Assembly: GCA_964621345.1 (NCBI GenBank)
Contig: CAZUON010000004.1
Location: forward strand, 61,150-125,149
DNA from: Glaciecola sp964621345
GTDB lineage: Bacteria; Pseudomonadota; Gammaproteobacteria; Enterobacterales; Alteromonadaceae
Direction: 5' to 3'
Length of the DNA: 64,000 nt
Under the pieces are notes generated by a model that was not told the origin of the DNA, searched no databases, and saw only the letters and a program-made list of their open reading frames with translations. Below, one piece after another: positions 27,113-35,812 of this stretch. The stretch's first letter is position 1. The number at the start of each line of letters is the position of its first letter. A program made the translations under genes and the position numbers.

Positions 27113-27584
27113 AGTATGCTCCTTCACGTTTATTAGGCATAGCAACTAAAGTGTCATTCATCAAAGTACATATACCTTCTTTTACATCAGCGTTGCGTGT
27201 TTCAAAACTCACTAGATCTTGCTCAGCTTTCCCATCACAGGCTTCAACTGCCTCAGGAGGGGGTCTTTTGCTAGAGCGTTCATGCTTCGCTGGGCGGTTT
27301 AGCGGAGCGGCAACCAATGTATCGTCCATGACCTTACAAACAGCCTCTAAAACGTCACCATTGCGCGCCTCAAAGCTAACCAAGTCACCTTCATATTGAT
27401 TTGCACAAGCGTCAATGGCTGCTTTGGGGGCATTTCCTCTGTGCGCTTTGTCCGTCGCTAGCGCTTGAGTTGATATCATCATTGCAATTAGGGTTATTGC
27501 AAAAACAATATTTGCGGATGGTTCAGCGAGTTGATGTACCGCTGATTTAATCTTACTTGTGTCAGTTAAAAGTAGCTTGTTCAT
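27105..27584 (-). CDS. Secreted protein with two copies of a 43-residue two-Cys motif
   Basis: 159 residues with a long N-terminal leader and hydrophobic segment (about 25-43, ALA cut site). Two near-identical repeats follow at residues 52-94 and 108-150, of form P.(A/E)A(I/V)(D/E)AC.....(E).DLVSFE(A/T)RN(G/A)DV.E.(V/I)C....(D/N)DTLVA.P. The Cys spacing is identical (60/83 and 116/139, period 56). The pattern resembles short secreted AC.GK...PRG...GTC proteins seen near sensor kinases in other gammaproteobacteria, but with two rather than four Cys per unit. The linker is basic and proline-rich (KHERSSKRPPP). It is the first gene of a two-gene unit, divergent from a two-component system. Function unknown. 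Confidence 0.75.
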   Translation of the reverse strand: MNKLLLTDTSKIKSAVHQLAEPSANIVFAITLIAMMISTQALATDKAHRGNAPKAAIDACANQYEGDLVSFEARNGDVLEAVCKVMDDTLVAAPLNRPAKHERSSKRPPPEAVEACDGKAEQDLVSFETRNADVKEGICTLMNDTLVAMPNKREGAYYE

Positions 27585-27693
27585 TAATTTGCCTTACTAA
27601 AGGTATTTTATTGAGATAGCAAGCAAACGATAGTCACAGATGTGCGCTTATAGTGGCTTGCCGATAAGTTCATAATCATCTTATTAGGCAAAT

Positions 27694-27748
27694 GTGCAGA
27701 TTATGTGCAAGGTATCAGCAAATTACTCGCAAAATAGGTGCAAAGGCT
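27694..27748 (+). promoter_or_regulatory. Five direct repeats with 11-bp period upstream of the sensor kinase
   Basis: Five consecutive 11-base units begin at 27694, 27705, 27716, 27727 and 27738: GTGCAGATTAT, GTGCAAGGTAT, CAGCAAATTAC, TCGCAAAATAG, GTGCAAAGGCT. GCA is invariant at positions 3-5, and the consensus is GTGCAAATTAT. Direct repeats spaced by about one helical turn are the usual binding geometry of OmpR/PhoB-family regulators, one of which is encoded at 29361. The array lies between the divergent secreted-protein gene and the kinase. Confidence 0.55.
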
Positions 27749-27773
27749 GGTGGCAGTGACATTTGTCTTTATA

Positions 27774-29282
27774 ATGAAATCTATGAATCTTTCTAAAAAA
27801 CTATTTTTATCTCTTGTTGGACTTACCGGCATTATTCTTATTGTGACTCTGTTGTTGGCACGTTGGAGTTTTGCCCAAGGTTTTTCGGATTTTGTAAATG
27901 CTGTTGAGCAACAACGTTTGAGCCGATTGGCAAATGATGTTCGCGAGGTCTACCAAGCGAATAATGAAACGTGGGATAGCAGCGCAATAGCATCTATAAA
28001 TCGTACCTTTTTACAACACTCCAATATTCAAAATAATCGCCCTGGTCCTAAGCATAGGCCGCCAAGACCTGATTATGACAATCGGGAAGAGCGCCGAGAT
28101 GATAAAAGGCAAGTATTATCCAGACCAGCGCCGCCACCAAGTGATCGCAAAAATAGACCACCGCCACCTGCACAGCGGATTGCTCCAGCTAAAATTGTAA
28201 CGGTCTTATACGATTTAAACGGTAATAAACTGGCGGGAGATAATTCTGAGTTTGCCGATGAGACTGGGGTGATAGTTAACGAATACCGTGTTGAGTATGC
28301 TGGTGAGGATATTGCTTTATTAAAAAGTTGGAATACAGAAAGATTTGGCTCCGCATTGGGCAGTCGCTTCAGGACCCAGCAGTTATACACAACGATTTGG
28401 ATTGGTTTGGCATGTTTATTATTAGCGGCAGTACTATCGTTTTACTGGTCCAGAGCCATACTAAATCCTATTCAAGCGGTTATGCAGGGCATCAACAAGC
28501 TCTCTTCGGGCAACTATAAAGAAAAAATCGTCCATCAGAGAAAGGATGAGTTTGGTGCATTGATGAACAACGTTAATGCACTTGCCAATACACTTGAGCA
28601 AACTAAATCGGCGAAAAGCCGATGGTTTGCCGATATTTCACATGAATTGCGCACGCCGTTGTCGGTTCTTTTAGGTGAAATTGAGGCAATGCAAGCTGGC
28701 GTGCGGCCACTTGACCCTAAAAACTTAGCATCTTTGGAACAAGAGGCTTTGTTGCTTAAACATCTCATTGACGATTTGTATCAGTTGTCAGTGTCTGACC
28801 TCGGTGCTTTGAGATATGAGTTTAAACCGATTGAATTAAATGCGCTTATGCTACGCCATTGCGAGAGCAAGGTGGTGTTAGCAAAAGAAGCGAAGATTGC
28901 ATTTTCTTATTCGTTAGACGACGAACTTTGGATAAAGGCTGATAAAAACCGCATCTCTCAATTAATTACAAATCTGCTGACTAACTCGATTAAATATACA
29001 GATCCAGGCGGCATAATTCGCCTCGCACTCACTCGAGAAAATGATCAGGTAATTATACTGCTAGAGGACTCTGCGCCCAGTGTTAGCATGGAGGTATGTA
29101 AGTATTTATTTGAACCGCTATATCGTATTGAGAAGTCTAGAAATAGGGAACAGGGAGGGGCTGGCTTGGGTCTGGCCATCTGTAAAAACATTATTCATGC
29201 TCACAAAGGCAGTATTACAGCGAAACCCTCCGCCCTTGGTGGTTTGCAAATTAGGGTCGCACTGCCCTATTTACAAGTTTAA
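27774..29282 (+). CDS. Two-component sensor histidine kinase with Pro/Arg-rich periplasmic segment
   Basis: Membrane kinase of about 502 residues. TM1 about 9-30, periplasmic domain to about 205, TM2 about 207-227, HAMP, HisKA with DISHELRTPLS, then HATPase with NLLTNSIKYTD and GAGLGLAICKNI. The periplasmic domain holds a striking low-complexity stretch (about residues 88-140) rich in Pro and Arg: RPGPKHRPPRPDYDNREER, then RPAPPPSDRKNRPPPPAQR. The start is unclear: ATG at 27774 or 27783, with upstream GTG codons at 27738 and 27756 also in frame. I prefer the ATGs because 27738 lies in the repeat array. Partner regulator gene starts 78 bases later. Confidence 0.9.
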   Translation: MKSMNLSKKLFLSLVGLTGIILIVTLLLARWSFAQGFSDFVNAVEQQRLSRLANDVREVYQANNETWDSSAIASINRTFLQHSNIQNNRPGPKHRPPRPDYDNREERRDDKRQVLSRPAPPPSDRKNRPPPPAQRIAPAKIVTVLYDLNGNKLAGDNSEFADETGVIVNEYRVEYAGEDIALLKSWNTERFGSALGSRFRTQQLYTTIWIGLACLLLAAVLSFYWSRAILNPIQAVMQGINKLSSGNYKEKIVHQRKDEFGALMNNVNALANTLEQTKSAKSRWFADISHELRTPLSVLLGEIEAMQAGVRPLDPKNLASLEQEALLLKHLIDDLYQLSVSDLGALRYEFKPIELNALMLRHCESKVVLAKEAKIAFSYSLDDELWIKADKNRISQLITNLLTNSIKYTDPGGIIRLALTRENDQVIILLEDSAPSVSMEVCKYLFEPLYRIEKSRNREQGGAGLGLAICKNIIHAHKGSITAKPSALGGLQIRVALPYLQV

Positions 29283-29360
29283 TACGGGTATAAGATTTAT
29301 CTACCTTGTGTGTAAGGTCGCTAATCTCCTCTTAACAACAGTAAAACAAGAGTAAAAAAA

Positions 29361-30062
29361 ATGAGCAACGGTTCGCATGTTTTAATCGTCGAAGACGAGA
29401 AAAAAATAGCACAAGTCCTCGCTGACTTTTTGATGGCAGACGGATTTAATACTCATATCATCCAAGATGGCGCTGAGGTAATTGATTACATACAGCAAAA
29501 TACGCCTGATATGGTCTTACTCGATGTGATGTTACCGAATAAAGACGGACTGACTTTATGCAAAGAGATTCGTCAGTTCTCAGAGCTACCGATACTAATG
29601 CTAACGGCCAGAGTTGAAGAGATTGACCGTTTGATGGGCTTAGGTTTTGGTGCCGACGATTATGTATGTAAACCATTTTCATCAAGAGAAGTAGTCGCGA
29701 GGGTGCGTGCGATTTTGAAGCGTTCGCAAGCTTTTAATGCCAATGATGCAAGCGGCAACGAAAATGACAATACTCCGTGTTACATGCATATTAGTATCAA
29801 TAAGAACAAGTTTTTATGTTTGGTAAATGAGCATAAGGTAGAGTTAACACCTGTTGAATTCAACTTGTTGGCTACGCTTATCAGTACTCCCGGTCGAGTT
29901 TTTTCCAGAGATGTATTGATGGACAGCAGTTACAACGATGCTCGCATTGTAAGTCACCGCACTATCGACAGCCATATGAAAAACCTACGCGCTAAAATTA
30001 ATCAGTATAGCGACAATGACCTTATTCATACTATTTATGGAGTAGGTTATAAGCTCGAGTAG
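29361..30062 (+). CDS. OmpR/PhoB-family response regulator
   Basis: 233 residues. The receiver has EDE at 11-13, phosphoacceptor Asp55 in LLDVMLP, and Lys in CKPF. The C-terminal winged helix has VELTPVEFNLLATLISTPG, FSRDVLMDSSY and the recognition region RTIDSHMKNLRAKI with the terminal hairpin IHTIYGVGYKLE. It is probably phosphorylated by the kinase just upstream. The 11-bp repeat array is a candidate target, which would give autoregulation and control of the divergent secreted-protein pair. Confidence 0.93.
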   Translation: MSNGSHVLIVEDEKKIAQVLADFLMADGFNTHIIQDGAEVIDYIQQNTPDMVLLDVMLPNKDGLTLCKEIRQFSELPILMLTARVEEIDRLMGLGFGADDYVCKPFSSREVVARVRAILKRSQAFNANDASGNENDNTPCYMHISINKNKFLCLVNEHKVELTPVEFNLLATLISTPGRVFSRDVLMDSSYNDARIVSHRTIDSHMKNLRAKINQYSDNDLIHTIYGVGYKLE

Positions 30063-30063
30063 T

Positions 30064-30085
30064 CCGATCTCCCAGATGGATTTTG
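30064..30085 (+). terminator. Possible terminator after the response regulator
   Basis: A 6-bp stem with one bulge (CCGATCT/AGATGG, CCC loop) is followed by ATTTTGGTTT. The T run is interrupted, so it is weak. Confidence 0.3.
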
Positions 30086-30165
30086 GTTTACAAGGTAAAA
30101 AGTCATTTAGCATGTTATTGTTTTAAGAAGCCCTATGTTTGCTTCAATAAATAAGGACTCATGCA

Positions 30166-30996
30166 GTGTTAACTCATCAACAAAAAGATACTTACCGAAA
30201 ACAAGGTTATTTTGTGTTCGACGAACTCTTTAGCCTCAAAGATATGAGCAATTTGCGCCAAGCGGCTTTAAATATTGTTGATGATTTTGACCCTGAATCT
30301 ACGCGCTCAGTGTTTTCTACCGACAATGCTGACATTAACCGAGATTTTTACTTTTTGGAGTCTGGGGACAAGGTGCGTTGTTTTTTTGAAGAAGAGGCAT
30401 TTAATTGTGCGGGTGAACTGCAACAAGAAAAATCACTAAGCATTAATAAAATTGGTCATGCCCTACATATACTATCACCGACTTTTAAAGCCTTTAGTCA
30501 CAAAAATATCATTGCCGACATCGCCAAGGATTTAGGTGTGGTTTCACCTGAGATTCGCCAGTCGATGTATATTTTCAAACAGCCTAATATTGGCGGGGCG
30601 ATACGCTGGCATCAAGATGCAACGTATTTTTATACTACGCCCATGTCGGTGGTCACGTTTTGGTTTGCAATAGAAGATGCGACCTTACTTAATGGTTGCT
30701 TACAAGTCGACAAGCACGGGGCTGACTTTCCGCTAAAAGAGCAATTCAAACGGTACCCCAATAACAATACAGAGTTAGTGCCGCTGGCGAATGTGGACTG
30801 GCCGAGTCAGGACCGCGCCTTGGCTTTAGAGGTAAAAGCGGGGTCTTTAGTGGTCTTTAATGGCGTACTACCGCATTTTAGTGAGGCTAATCGCTCTGAT
30901 ACATCTCGCCATGCGTTCACGCTTCATATTACCAGCGCCAAGGCAGAATACAGTGCGCATAATTGGTTACAAGCTAGGGCTAGCAAACTCGGTTAA
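30166..30996 (+). CDS. PHYHD1-like phytanoyl-CoA dioxygenase family protein
   Basis: 276-residue Fe(II)/2-oxoglutarate oxygenase of the PhyH superfamily, closest in motif pattern to the PHYHD1 subfamily (DKVRCFFEEEAF, SINKIGHALH, QSMYIFKQPNIGG, EDATLLNGCL). Iron ligands are His149 and Asp151 in RWHQDATY and His237 in VLPHFSEANRS. The GTG start is supported by AAGGA about 10 bases upstream, and the ATG five bases earlier is out of frame. The physiological substrate of this subfamily is not established. Unrelated in sequence detail to the PhyH gene at 15.9 kb. Confidence 0.88.
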   Translation: MLTHQQKDTYRKQGYFVFDELFSLKDMSNLRQAALNIVDDFDPESTRSVFSTDNADINRDFYFLESGDKVRCFFEEEAFNCAGELQQEKSLSINKIGHALHILSPTFKAFSHKNIIADIAKDLGVVSPEIRQSMYIFKQPNIGGAIRWHQDATYFYTTPMSVVTFWFAIEDATLLNGCLQVDKHGADFPLKEQFKRYPNNNTELVPLANVDWPSQDRALALEVKAGSLVVFNGVLPHFSEANRSDTSRHAFTLHITSAKAEYSAHNWLQARASKLG

Positions 30997-31032
30997 GCTC
31001 GGGGTCGCTTCGGTAGAACGATAATGCACTTT

Positions 31033-32244
31033 TTATTGGGGTTCAACAACGTCAATAATGGCTGCTTCTGGTCGGGGTGCTTTGCGTTGCCACGAGTTAG
31101 GATCTGTGCCCATTCTCTCGCCTATTTCAACTAAACGCTGCATCGTTTCGCGGTCAAAAAATCCCTTGCTCAAATCAATTTCAACATCCTGCGGTATGGC
31201 GACAAAGCGCATTTCTACCTCTAATTCTTGCCGCTGACTCGCAAGGTCTGCAAATGTTTCGACCCCCTGAATGCTCTGCAAAATTGAGCTATGGAGTAAA
31301 GAGCGAATGCTACGTGCGGTGATAGCGGTCCATTTTGGGCTAATGAGTTGGGGATTAAGCTCTAGTTTGTTATTGATAATTAACCAGATTCTGATTTTCA
31401 GAGGACGGTCCTTCGTAACATAGTCAAAATGCGTGTGTCCATTTCTTAGCCAAGCGATGTCGTCTATGCCGCTTAGCATTTGCATCGAAGCGCCACCATC
31501 AACGTACAAATACTGGTCAATATCGACAGGAGCAAAAGCACCCGGAATAGCCGAAGAGGCGATGAGGCGTGTGGTAATAGCGTCTTTTGCTTCACTTATT
31601 TTTGGATTGCTTGCCAGCGCTGCCAAGTCCCATGCGCGTATGACGCCATAATCTAAATTGGTCGCGCCAACAATTAAGACTTTATTTTTTTTGGCGTGCT
31701 CCGCCATTTGAGTCACGTATTTGTCGCTAATACTATCGCGAATTCGTTGGTGAAGTTTAGTGGTGTCGAAGTACGGATCGCTGCCAGCCAAAAACGCTAA
31801 TAACATGCGTTTTCTTACCAGATCGTCATCGGGGTTTTGGTATATATTAACAATATCTTGATAGGCTTGTTCGCTGCCAACAAAGGCGAAAGGGGCAATT
31901 AATGCACCGGCACTAATGCCAGTTACACTATCAAAATCGGGGCGCTTAAAGCCCGCGTCTTTTACTTTTCCCCATCCTTTTAAGAACCCAGCACCAAAAG
32001 CACCACGCTCTCCTCCACCTGATAACACTAAAACATCAAAGCTTTGCGCTTGCCCACTTTGACTGTCGTACTCTTGACGTAACCGGGCAGCTGTTTTATT
32101 CGTGATCTGCCGAAGCTCTTTTTGGTAATTTACAACATACTTAGCCCGTTGGTTTGTAATATCCTCTTGGCTGATGCCGCGCTTTGGTGCCGCACAAGCG
32201 CCTAATAGTGCGAGTATAACAATAAAAATGAAGTGTTTAGTCAT
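31033..32244 (-). CDS. Patatin-like phospholipase lipoprotein
   Basis: 403-residue predicted lipoprotein (LGAC lipobox, Cys17) with a patatin domain. The oxyanion glycine loop is SGGGERGAFGAGF (75-87), the nucleophile Ser111 lies in GISAG, and the Asp of the dyad is in YVDGGA. It should hydrolyse acyl lipids at the envelope. Its start overlaps the end of the upstream universal-stress gene by 8 bases, so the two are translationally coupled, as is common for stress and lipid-turnover genes. The substrate is not known. Confidence 0.9.
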   Translation of the reverse strand: MTKHFIFIVILALLGACAAPKRGISQEDITNQRAKYVVNYQKELRQITNKTAARLRQEYDSQSGQAQSFDVLVLSGGGERGAFGAGFLKGWGKVKDAGFKRPDFDSVTGISAGALIAPFAFVGSEQAYQDIVNIYQNPDDDLVRKRMLLAFLAGSDPYFDTTKLHQRIRDSISDKYVTQMAEHAKKNKVLIVGATNLDYGVIRAWDLAALASNPKISEAKDAITTRLIASSAIPGAFAPVDIDQYLYVDGGASMQMLSGIDDIAWLRNGHTHFDYVTKDRPLKIRIWLIINNKLELNPQLISPKWTAITARSIRSLLHSSILQSIQGVETFADLASQRQELEVEMRFVAIPQDVEIDLSKGFFDRETMQRLVEIGERMGTDPNSWQRKAPRPEAAIIDVVEPQ

Positions 32245-32671
32245 GCATTCTCACTGCTAAAACATCTTGTTTCACACCGTGTAATACAGCATTGGCAGTT
32301 GATCCTAACAGTAATTTGATACCGCCTCGGCCATGTGTGCCCATCACAATGAGATCAGCATGCACCTCTCCTGCTATATTTTTAATCTCGTCTGCGGGTT
32401 CGCCACTCTTTACATGCGTATTTTCAGGGATAATGCTAAATTTAGTAGCAATGTCTTTTATGTTTTCCTGGGCTTGCCTGACCATACCAGCTTGATCGAT
32501 TTGATGATCGCTCATGCCATATAAATAGGGCTGTACATAATATGTTGTCATGGTGATGTATACTAAATGAATATCGTCAGCTGATGAGGCGATACTTAAT
32601 GCTTTATTAATTACGTTTTCATATTCTGCGTGAATGTCTATCGCGACCAGTACTTTTTTATACTCGCTCAT
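32237..32671 (-). CDS. Universal stress protein (UspA family)
   Basis: 144-residue single-domain Usp. It has the ATP-binding pattern GTHGRGGIKLLLGSTANAVL near the C-terminus (G-2x-G-9x-G-S/T) and an N-terminal VLVAID strand, so it is an ATP-binding type. AAGGGG lies about 8 bases before the ATG. First gene of a two-gene unit with the patatin lipoprotein, divergent from iscR across a 283-base gap. Confidence 0.92.
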   Translation of the reverse strand: MSEYKKVLVAIDIHAEYENVINKALSIASSADDIHLVYITMTTYYVQPYLYGMSDHQIDQAGMVRQAQENIKDIATKFSIIPENTHVKSGEPADEIKNIAGEVHADLIVMGTHGRGGIKLLLGSTANAVLHGVKQDVLAVRMHD

Positions 32672-32892
32672 AATACAACCCCTTAATTTAATCTACGTTT
32701 AAACAAATCTAACTAATTTATCGTTGATTTAATGTTTAAAGTCAATTTTGACTAAGTAGAATGGCATCACGATTAGTAAGGAATGCTTGTGGGTGCAGAC
32801 AAAGCTGCGAGTATAATTGGAATGCGGACCAGCTTACTTGTAATGAAATGTCGTTTAGCATCCATTAATACCCGACCTATTTACTCGGATAA

Positions 32893-32917
32893 ATACTTGA
32901 CCATTTTGGTAGGGTAT
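32893..32917 (+). promoter_or_regulatory. IscR type 1 binding site
   Basis: The 25-base element starts ATACTTGACC and ends GGTAGGGTAT, matching the known type 1 IscR consensus (ATASYYGACTRWWWYAGTCRRSTAT) at 22 of 25 positions. It lies 38 bases before the iscR ATG, the place where [2Fe-2S]-IscR represses its own operon. Confidence 0.75.
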
Positions 32918-32954
32918 GAAAGAATCTGCATATTATGTTTATGTCGAGATCACT

Positions 32955-33437
32955 ATGAAACTCACTTCTAAAGGTCGTTACGCAGTAACCGCAATGCTCG
33001 ATTTAGCGCTGCACTCGAAACACGGACCTGTTCCTTTAGCAGATATTTCTGAACGCCAAAACATATCTTTATCATATTTGGAGCAACTATTTTCCAAGTT
33101 GAGACGTTGCGAGCTCGTTGCCAGCGTCCGCGGACCAGGTGGCGGCTATGTATTAAATAAAGATGCTGACTTAGTGTCTGTGGGTCAAATCATAGGTGCA
33201 GTGAATGAAAATATCGATGCGACTAAATGCAGCGGTAAGGCAGATTGTGCGGGCGGTCAACGCTGCTTGACGCATAATTTGTGGGAAAATCTTTCCGACC
33301 GTATCAGCGATTTTTTAAATGGCATCTCATTACATGAACTTATGCAAAAGCGCGACGTAAAAGAAGTGCTCGGTCGACAAAGTTGCTTTAAGTCAGAATC
33401 AAAAGAATTGAATATCGACGTCATGCACAGAGCCTAA
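32955..33437 (+). CDS. iscR: Fe-S cluster-sensing transcriptional regulator IscR
   Basis: Rrf2-family winged-helix regulator of Fe-S biogenesis. From the ATG at 32955 the 160-residue product starts MKLTSKGRYAVTAMLDLALH like E. coli IscR. The cluster ligands fall at exactly the same numbers, Cys92, Cys98, Cys104 and His107 (KCSGKADCAGGQRCLTH). An upstream in-frame start would overlap the operator region and is rejected. It heads the SUF genes (sufB starts 175 bases on). With the type 1 site in front, it should repress this operon when clusters are abundant. No isc genes (iscS, iscU, hscAB, fdx) follow, so SUF appears to be the IscR-controlled system here. Confidence 0.95.
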   Translation: MKLTSKGRYAVTAMLDLALHSKHGPVPLADISERQNISLSYLEQLFSKLRRCELVASVRGPGGGYVLNKDADLVSVGQIIGAVNENIDATKCSGKADCAGGQRCLTHNLWENLSDRISDFLNGISLHELMQKRDVKEVLGRQSCFKSESKELNIDVMHRA

Positions 33438-33612
33438 AATCGCAGCCCTACAATTAAATTCGAGTAAAACAGTAACAATATTATTCAGTTTACGGTTGAG
33501 CTTTACGCTTCAATGTTGATAATACGCCGCAAAATACAAGCAAGCATGCAGAAGCAGCGCAACCGAAACGCTATTTTAAAACTATTAACGCAAGCAAACA
33601 GTGAGATCAGAT

Positions 33613-35049
33613 ATGAGTGAACAGATCGAACAAGCATTAGACAAGAAGTACGAAGCTGGCTTCTATTCTCAGATAGAGTCAGACACCTTCGAAACTGGCT
33701 TGGATGAGTCGATAATTCGTCGTATTTCAGAAATGAAACGTGAACCCCAGTGGATGCTTGACTGGCGCCTGAAAGCTTACGAAACATGGCTTAAGATGGA
33801 CGAGCCTGAATGGGCACATGTGCATTATCCTAAAATCGATTTTCAAGCGATTTCTTATTATTCAGCACCTAAAAGTATGGCTGACAAGCCACAATCACTT
33901 GATGAAGTCGACCCTGAGTTATTGCGTACATATGAAAAGCTTGGTATTCCGCTGCATGAACAAGAGATGCTTGCCGGTGTAGCAATGGATGTTGTGTTTG
34001 ACTCGGTATCTGTTGTAACAACGTTTAGAGATAAATTAGAAGAGGCTGGCGTTATATTCTGTTCTATTTCTGAAGCGGTACACCGCTTCCCTGATTTAGT
34101 GAAAAAGTACATCGGTTCAGTGGTACCACGCTCAGACAATTATTACGCGGCATTAAATAGCGCTGTATTTACCGATGGATCTTTCGTTTACATTCCCAAA
34201 GGCGTCCGTTGCCCAATGGAATTATCTACCTATTTTCGTATTAACGAAATGAACACCGGGCAGTTCGAACGCACACTTATTGTGGCGGAAGAAGGCAGTC
34301 ATGTAAGTTATTTAGAGGGCTGTACTGCACCTCAGCGCGACGAAAACCAATTACACGCTGCTGTAGTTGAGCTTGTTGCGCTAGACGATGCAACCATCAA
34401 ATATTCTACGGTACAAAATTGGTATCCGGGCGATGAGAACGGTGTTGGCGGGATCTACAATTTTGTAACTAAACGTGGTGTATGTCACACCAATGCCAAA
34501 ATTTCGTGGACCCAAGTAGAAACTGGCTCCGCAGTGACTTGGAAATATCCTAGTTGCGTACTTAAAGGCGATAACAGTGTAGGTGAGTTTTATTCTGTTG
34601 CCCTAACGCGCGGTCGTCAGCAGGCGGATACTGGTACTAAGATGATTCACTTGGGCAAAAATACGCGCTCAACCATTATCTCAAAGGGTATTTCTGCCGG
34701 AAAGAGTAACAATGCTTATCGTGGTTTAGTTAAAATGGGTCCCAAAGCAGACGGTGCGCGAAACTTTACTGAGTGCGATTCATTACTGATTGGTGACACC
34801 TGTGGTGCGCATACCTTCCCATACATTGAAAGTCGCAATCCTAGTGCAATTGTTGAGCATGAAGCGACCACATCAAAGGTAAGCGATGAGCAACTATTTT
34901 TGTGTCAACAACGTGGACTGAATCCTGAAAAGGCAGTGTCGATGATTGTGAATGGTTTTTGTAAAGAAGTATTCAAAGAACTGCCGATGGAGTTTGCTGT
35001 CGAGGCGGGTAAATTGCTTGAAATTAGCTTAGAAGGGTCGGTTGGATAG
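33613..35049 (+). CDS. sufB: Fe-S assembly scaffold protein SufB
   Basis: 478-residue beta-helix scaffold subunit of the SufBC2D complex, where clusters are built with SufC ATPase and SufD. Family hallmarks are visible: KSMADKP, PKGVRCPMELSTYFRIN, EEGSHVSYLEGCTAP, ISWTQVETGSAVTWKYPSC, FTECDSLLIGD and SNAYRGLVK-type core repeats. The ATG at 33613 gives the usual MSEQIEQAL start. A GTG four codons upstream is less likely. sufC begins one base after its stop. Confidence 0.96.
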   Translation: MSEQIEQALDKKYEAGFYSQIESDTFETGLDESIIRRISEMKREPQWMLDWRLKAYETWLKMDEPEWAHVHYPKIDFQAISYYSAPKSMADKPQSLDEVDPELLRTYEKLGIPLHEQEMLAGVAMDVVFDSVSVVTTFRDKLEEAGVIFCSISEAVHRFPDLVKKYIGSVVPRSDNYYAALNSAVFTDGSFVYIPKGVRCPMELSTYFRINEMNTGQFERTLIVAEEGSHVSYLEGCTAPQRDENQLHAAVVELVALDDATIKYSTVQNWYPGDENGVGGIYNFVTKRGVCHTNAKISWTQVETGSAVTWKYPSCVLKGDNSVGEFYSVALTRGRQQADTGTKMIHLGKNTRSTIISKGISAGKSNNAYRGLVKMGPKADGARNFTECDSLLIGDTCGAHTFPYIESRNPSAIVEHEATTSKVSDEQLFLCQQRGLNPEKAVSMIVNGFCKEVFKELPMEFAVEAGKLLEISLEGSVG

Positions 35050-35050
35050 T

Positions 35051-35812
35051 ATGTTAAATATAAAGAACTTACACGCAAGTGTAGAAGAAAAAGACATTTT
35101 AAAAGGGTTAAACCTAGAAGTTAAGCCGGGCGAAGTTCATGCGATTATGGGTCCAAATGGCGCTGGTAAAAGTACTTTAGGTTACGTATTGTCTGGCCGC
35201 GACGGTTACGAAGTTGAAGGTGGCGAAGTCCTTTTTAATGAGCAAGACTTGTTTGAAATGGAAATTGAAGAACGAGCGAGTAAGGGGCTGTTCTTAGCGT
35301 TTCAATACCCGGTTGAAATTCCTGGCGTAAGCAACATGGAATTTATGAAAGAGTCGGTGAATGCGACTCGCGAGCAGCGTGGAGAAGAGCCCTTGTCGGC
35401 CACGGAATTTTTGAAAAAGGCGAAAGAAGCTTGCAAGCAAGTACAACTTCCTCTCGATTTTTTAAAGCGCGGCGTGAACGAAGGTTTCTCCGGCGGCGAG
35501 AAAAAACGCAACGAAATCATGCAAATGATTTTACTTCAGCCTTCACTTTGCATCTTAGATGAATCAGACTCAGGTCTTGATGTAGATGCGCTGCAAGTGG
35601 TTGCTAATGGCGTCAATAGTCAGCGTGACAGCGGCCGTAGCTTTATCATCATCACTCACTACCAACGTCTTTTAGATTATATTAAACCTGACTTTGTGCA
35701 TATTTTGGCAGACGGCAAAATTGTGAAAAGTGGAGATGCGTCCTTAGCACTTAAGGTTGAAAAAGAAGGTTACGCTTTTTTAGGTAAAGAATTTGAAGGG
35801 GTAAGCGCATGA
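35051..35812 (+). CDS. sufC: Fe-S assembly ATPase SufC
   Basis: 253-residue ABC-type ATPase of the SufBCD scaffold. It has Walker A GPNGAGKST, Q-loop AFQYP, signature FSGGEKKR, Walker B CILDESDSGLD and switch His in IITHYQR. The family-specific SGRDGYEVEGGEVLFN is present. The ATG at 35051 is chosen over a TTG three codons earlier. The gene overlaps sufD by four bases (ATGA). Confidence 0.96.
   Translation: MLNIKNLHASVEEKDILKGLNLEVKPGEVHAIMGPNGAGKSTLGYVLSGRDGYEVEGGEVLFNEQDLFEMEIEERASKGLFLAFQYPVEIPGVSNMEFMKESVNATREQRGEEPLSATEFLKKAKEACKQVQLPLDFLKRGVNEGFSGGEKKRNEIMQMILLQPSLCILDESDSGLDVDALQVVANGVNSQRDSGRSFIIITHYQRLLDYIKPDFVHILADGKIVKSGDASLALKVEKEGYAFLGKEFEGVSA

Noticed and set aside
32740..32753. 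Inverted repeat AGTCAA-TT-TTGACT between usp and iscR
   Set aside because: Arms are only 6 bp in AT-rich DNA, with no convincing -10 for a TTGACT -35; may be chance.
32783..32971. 62-codon plus-strand frame before iscR
   Set aside because: It crosses the IscR operator and the iscR start in another frame; no protein-like features.
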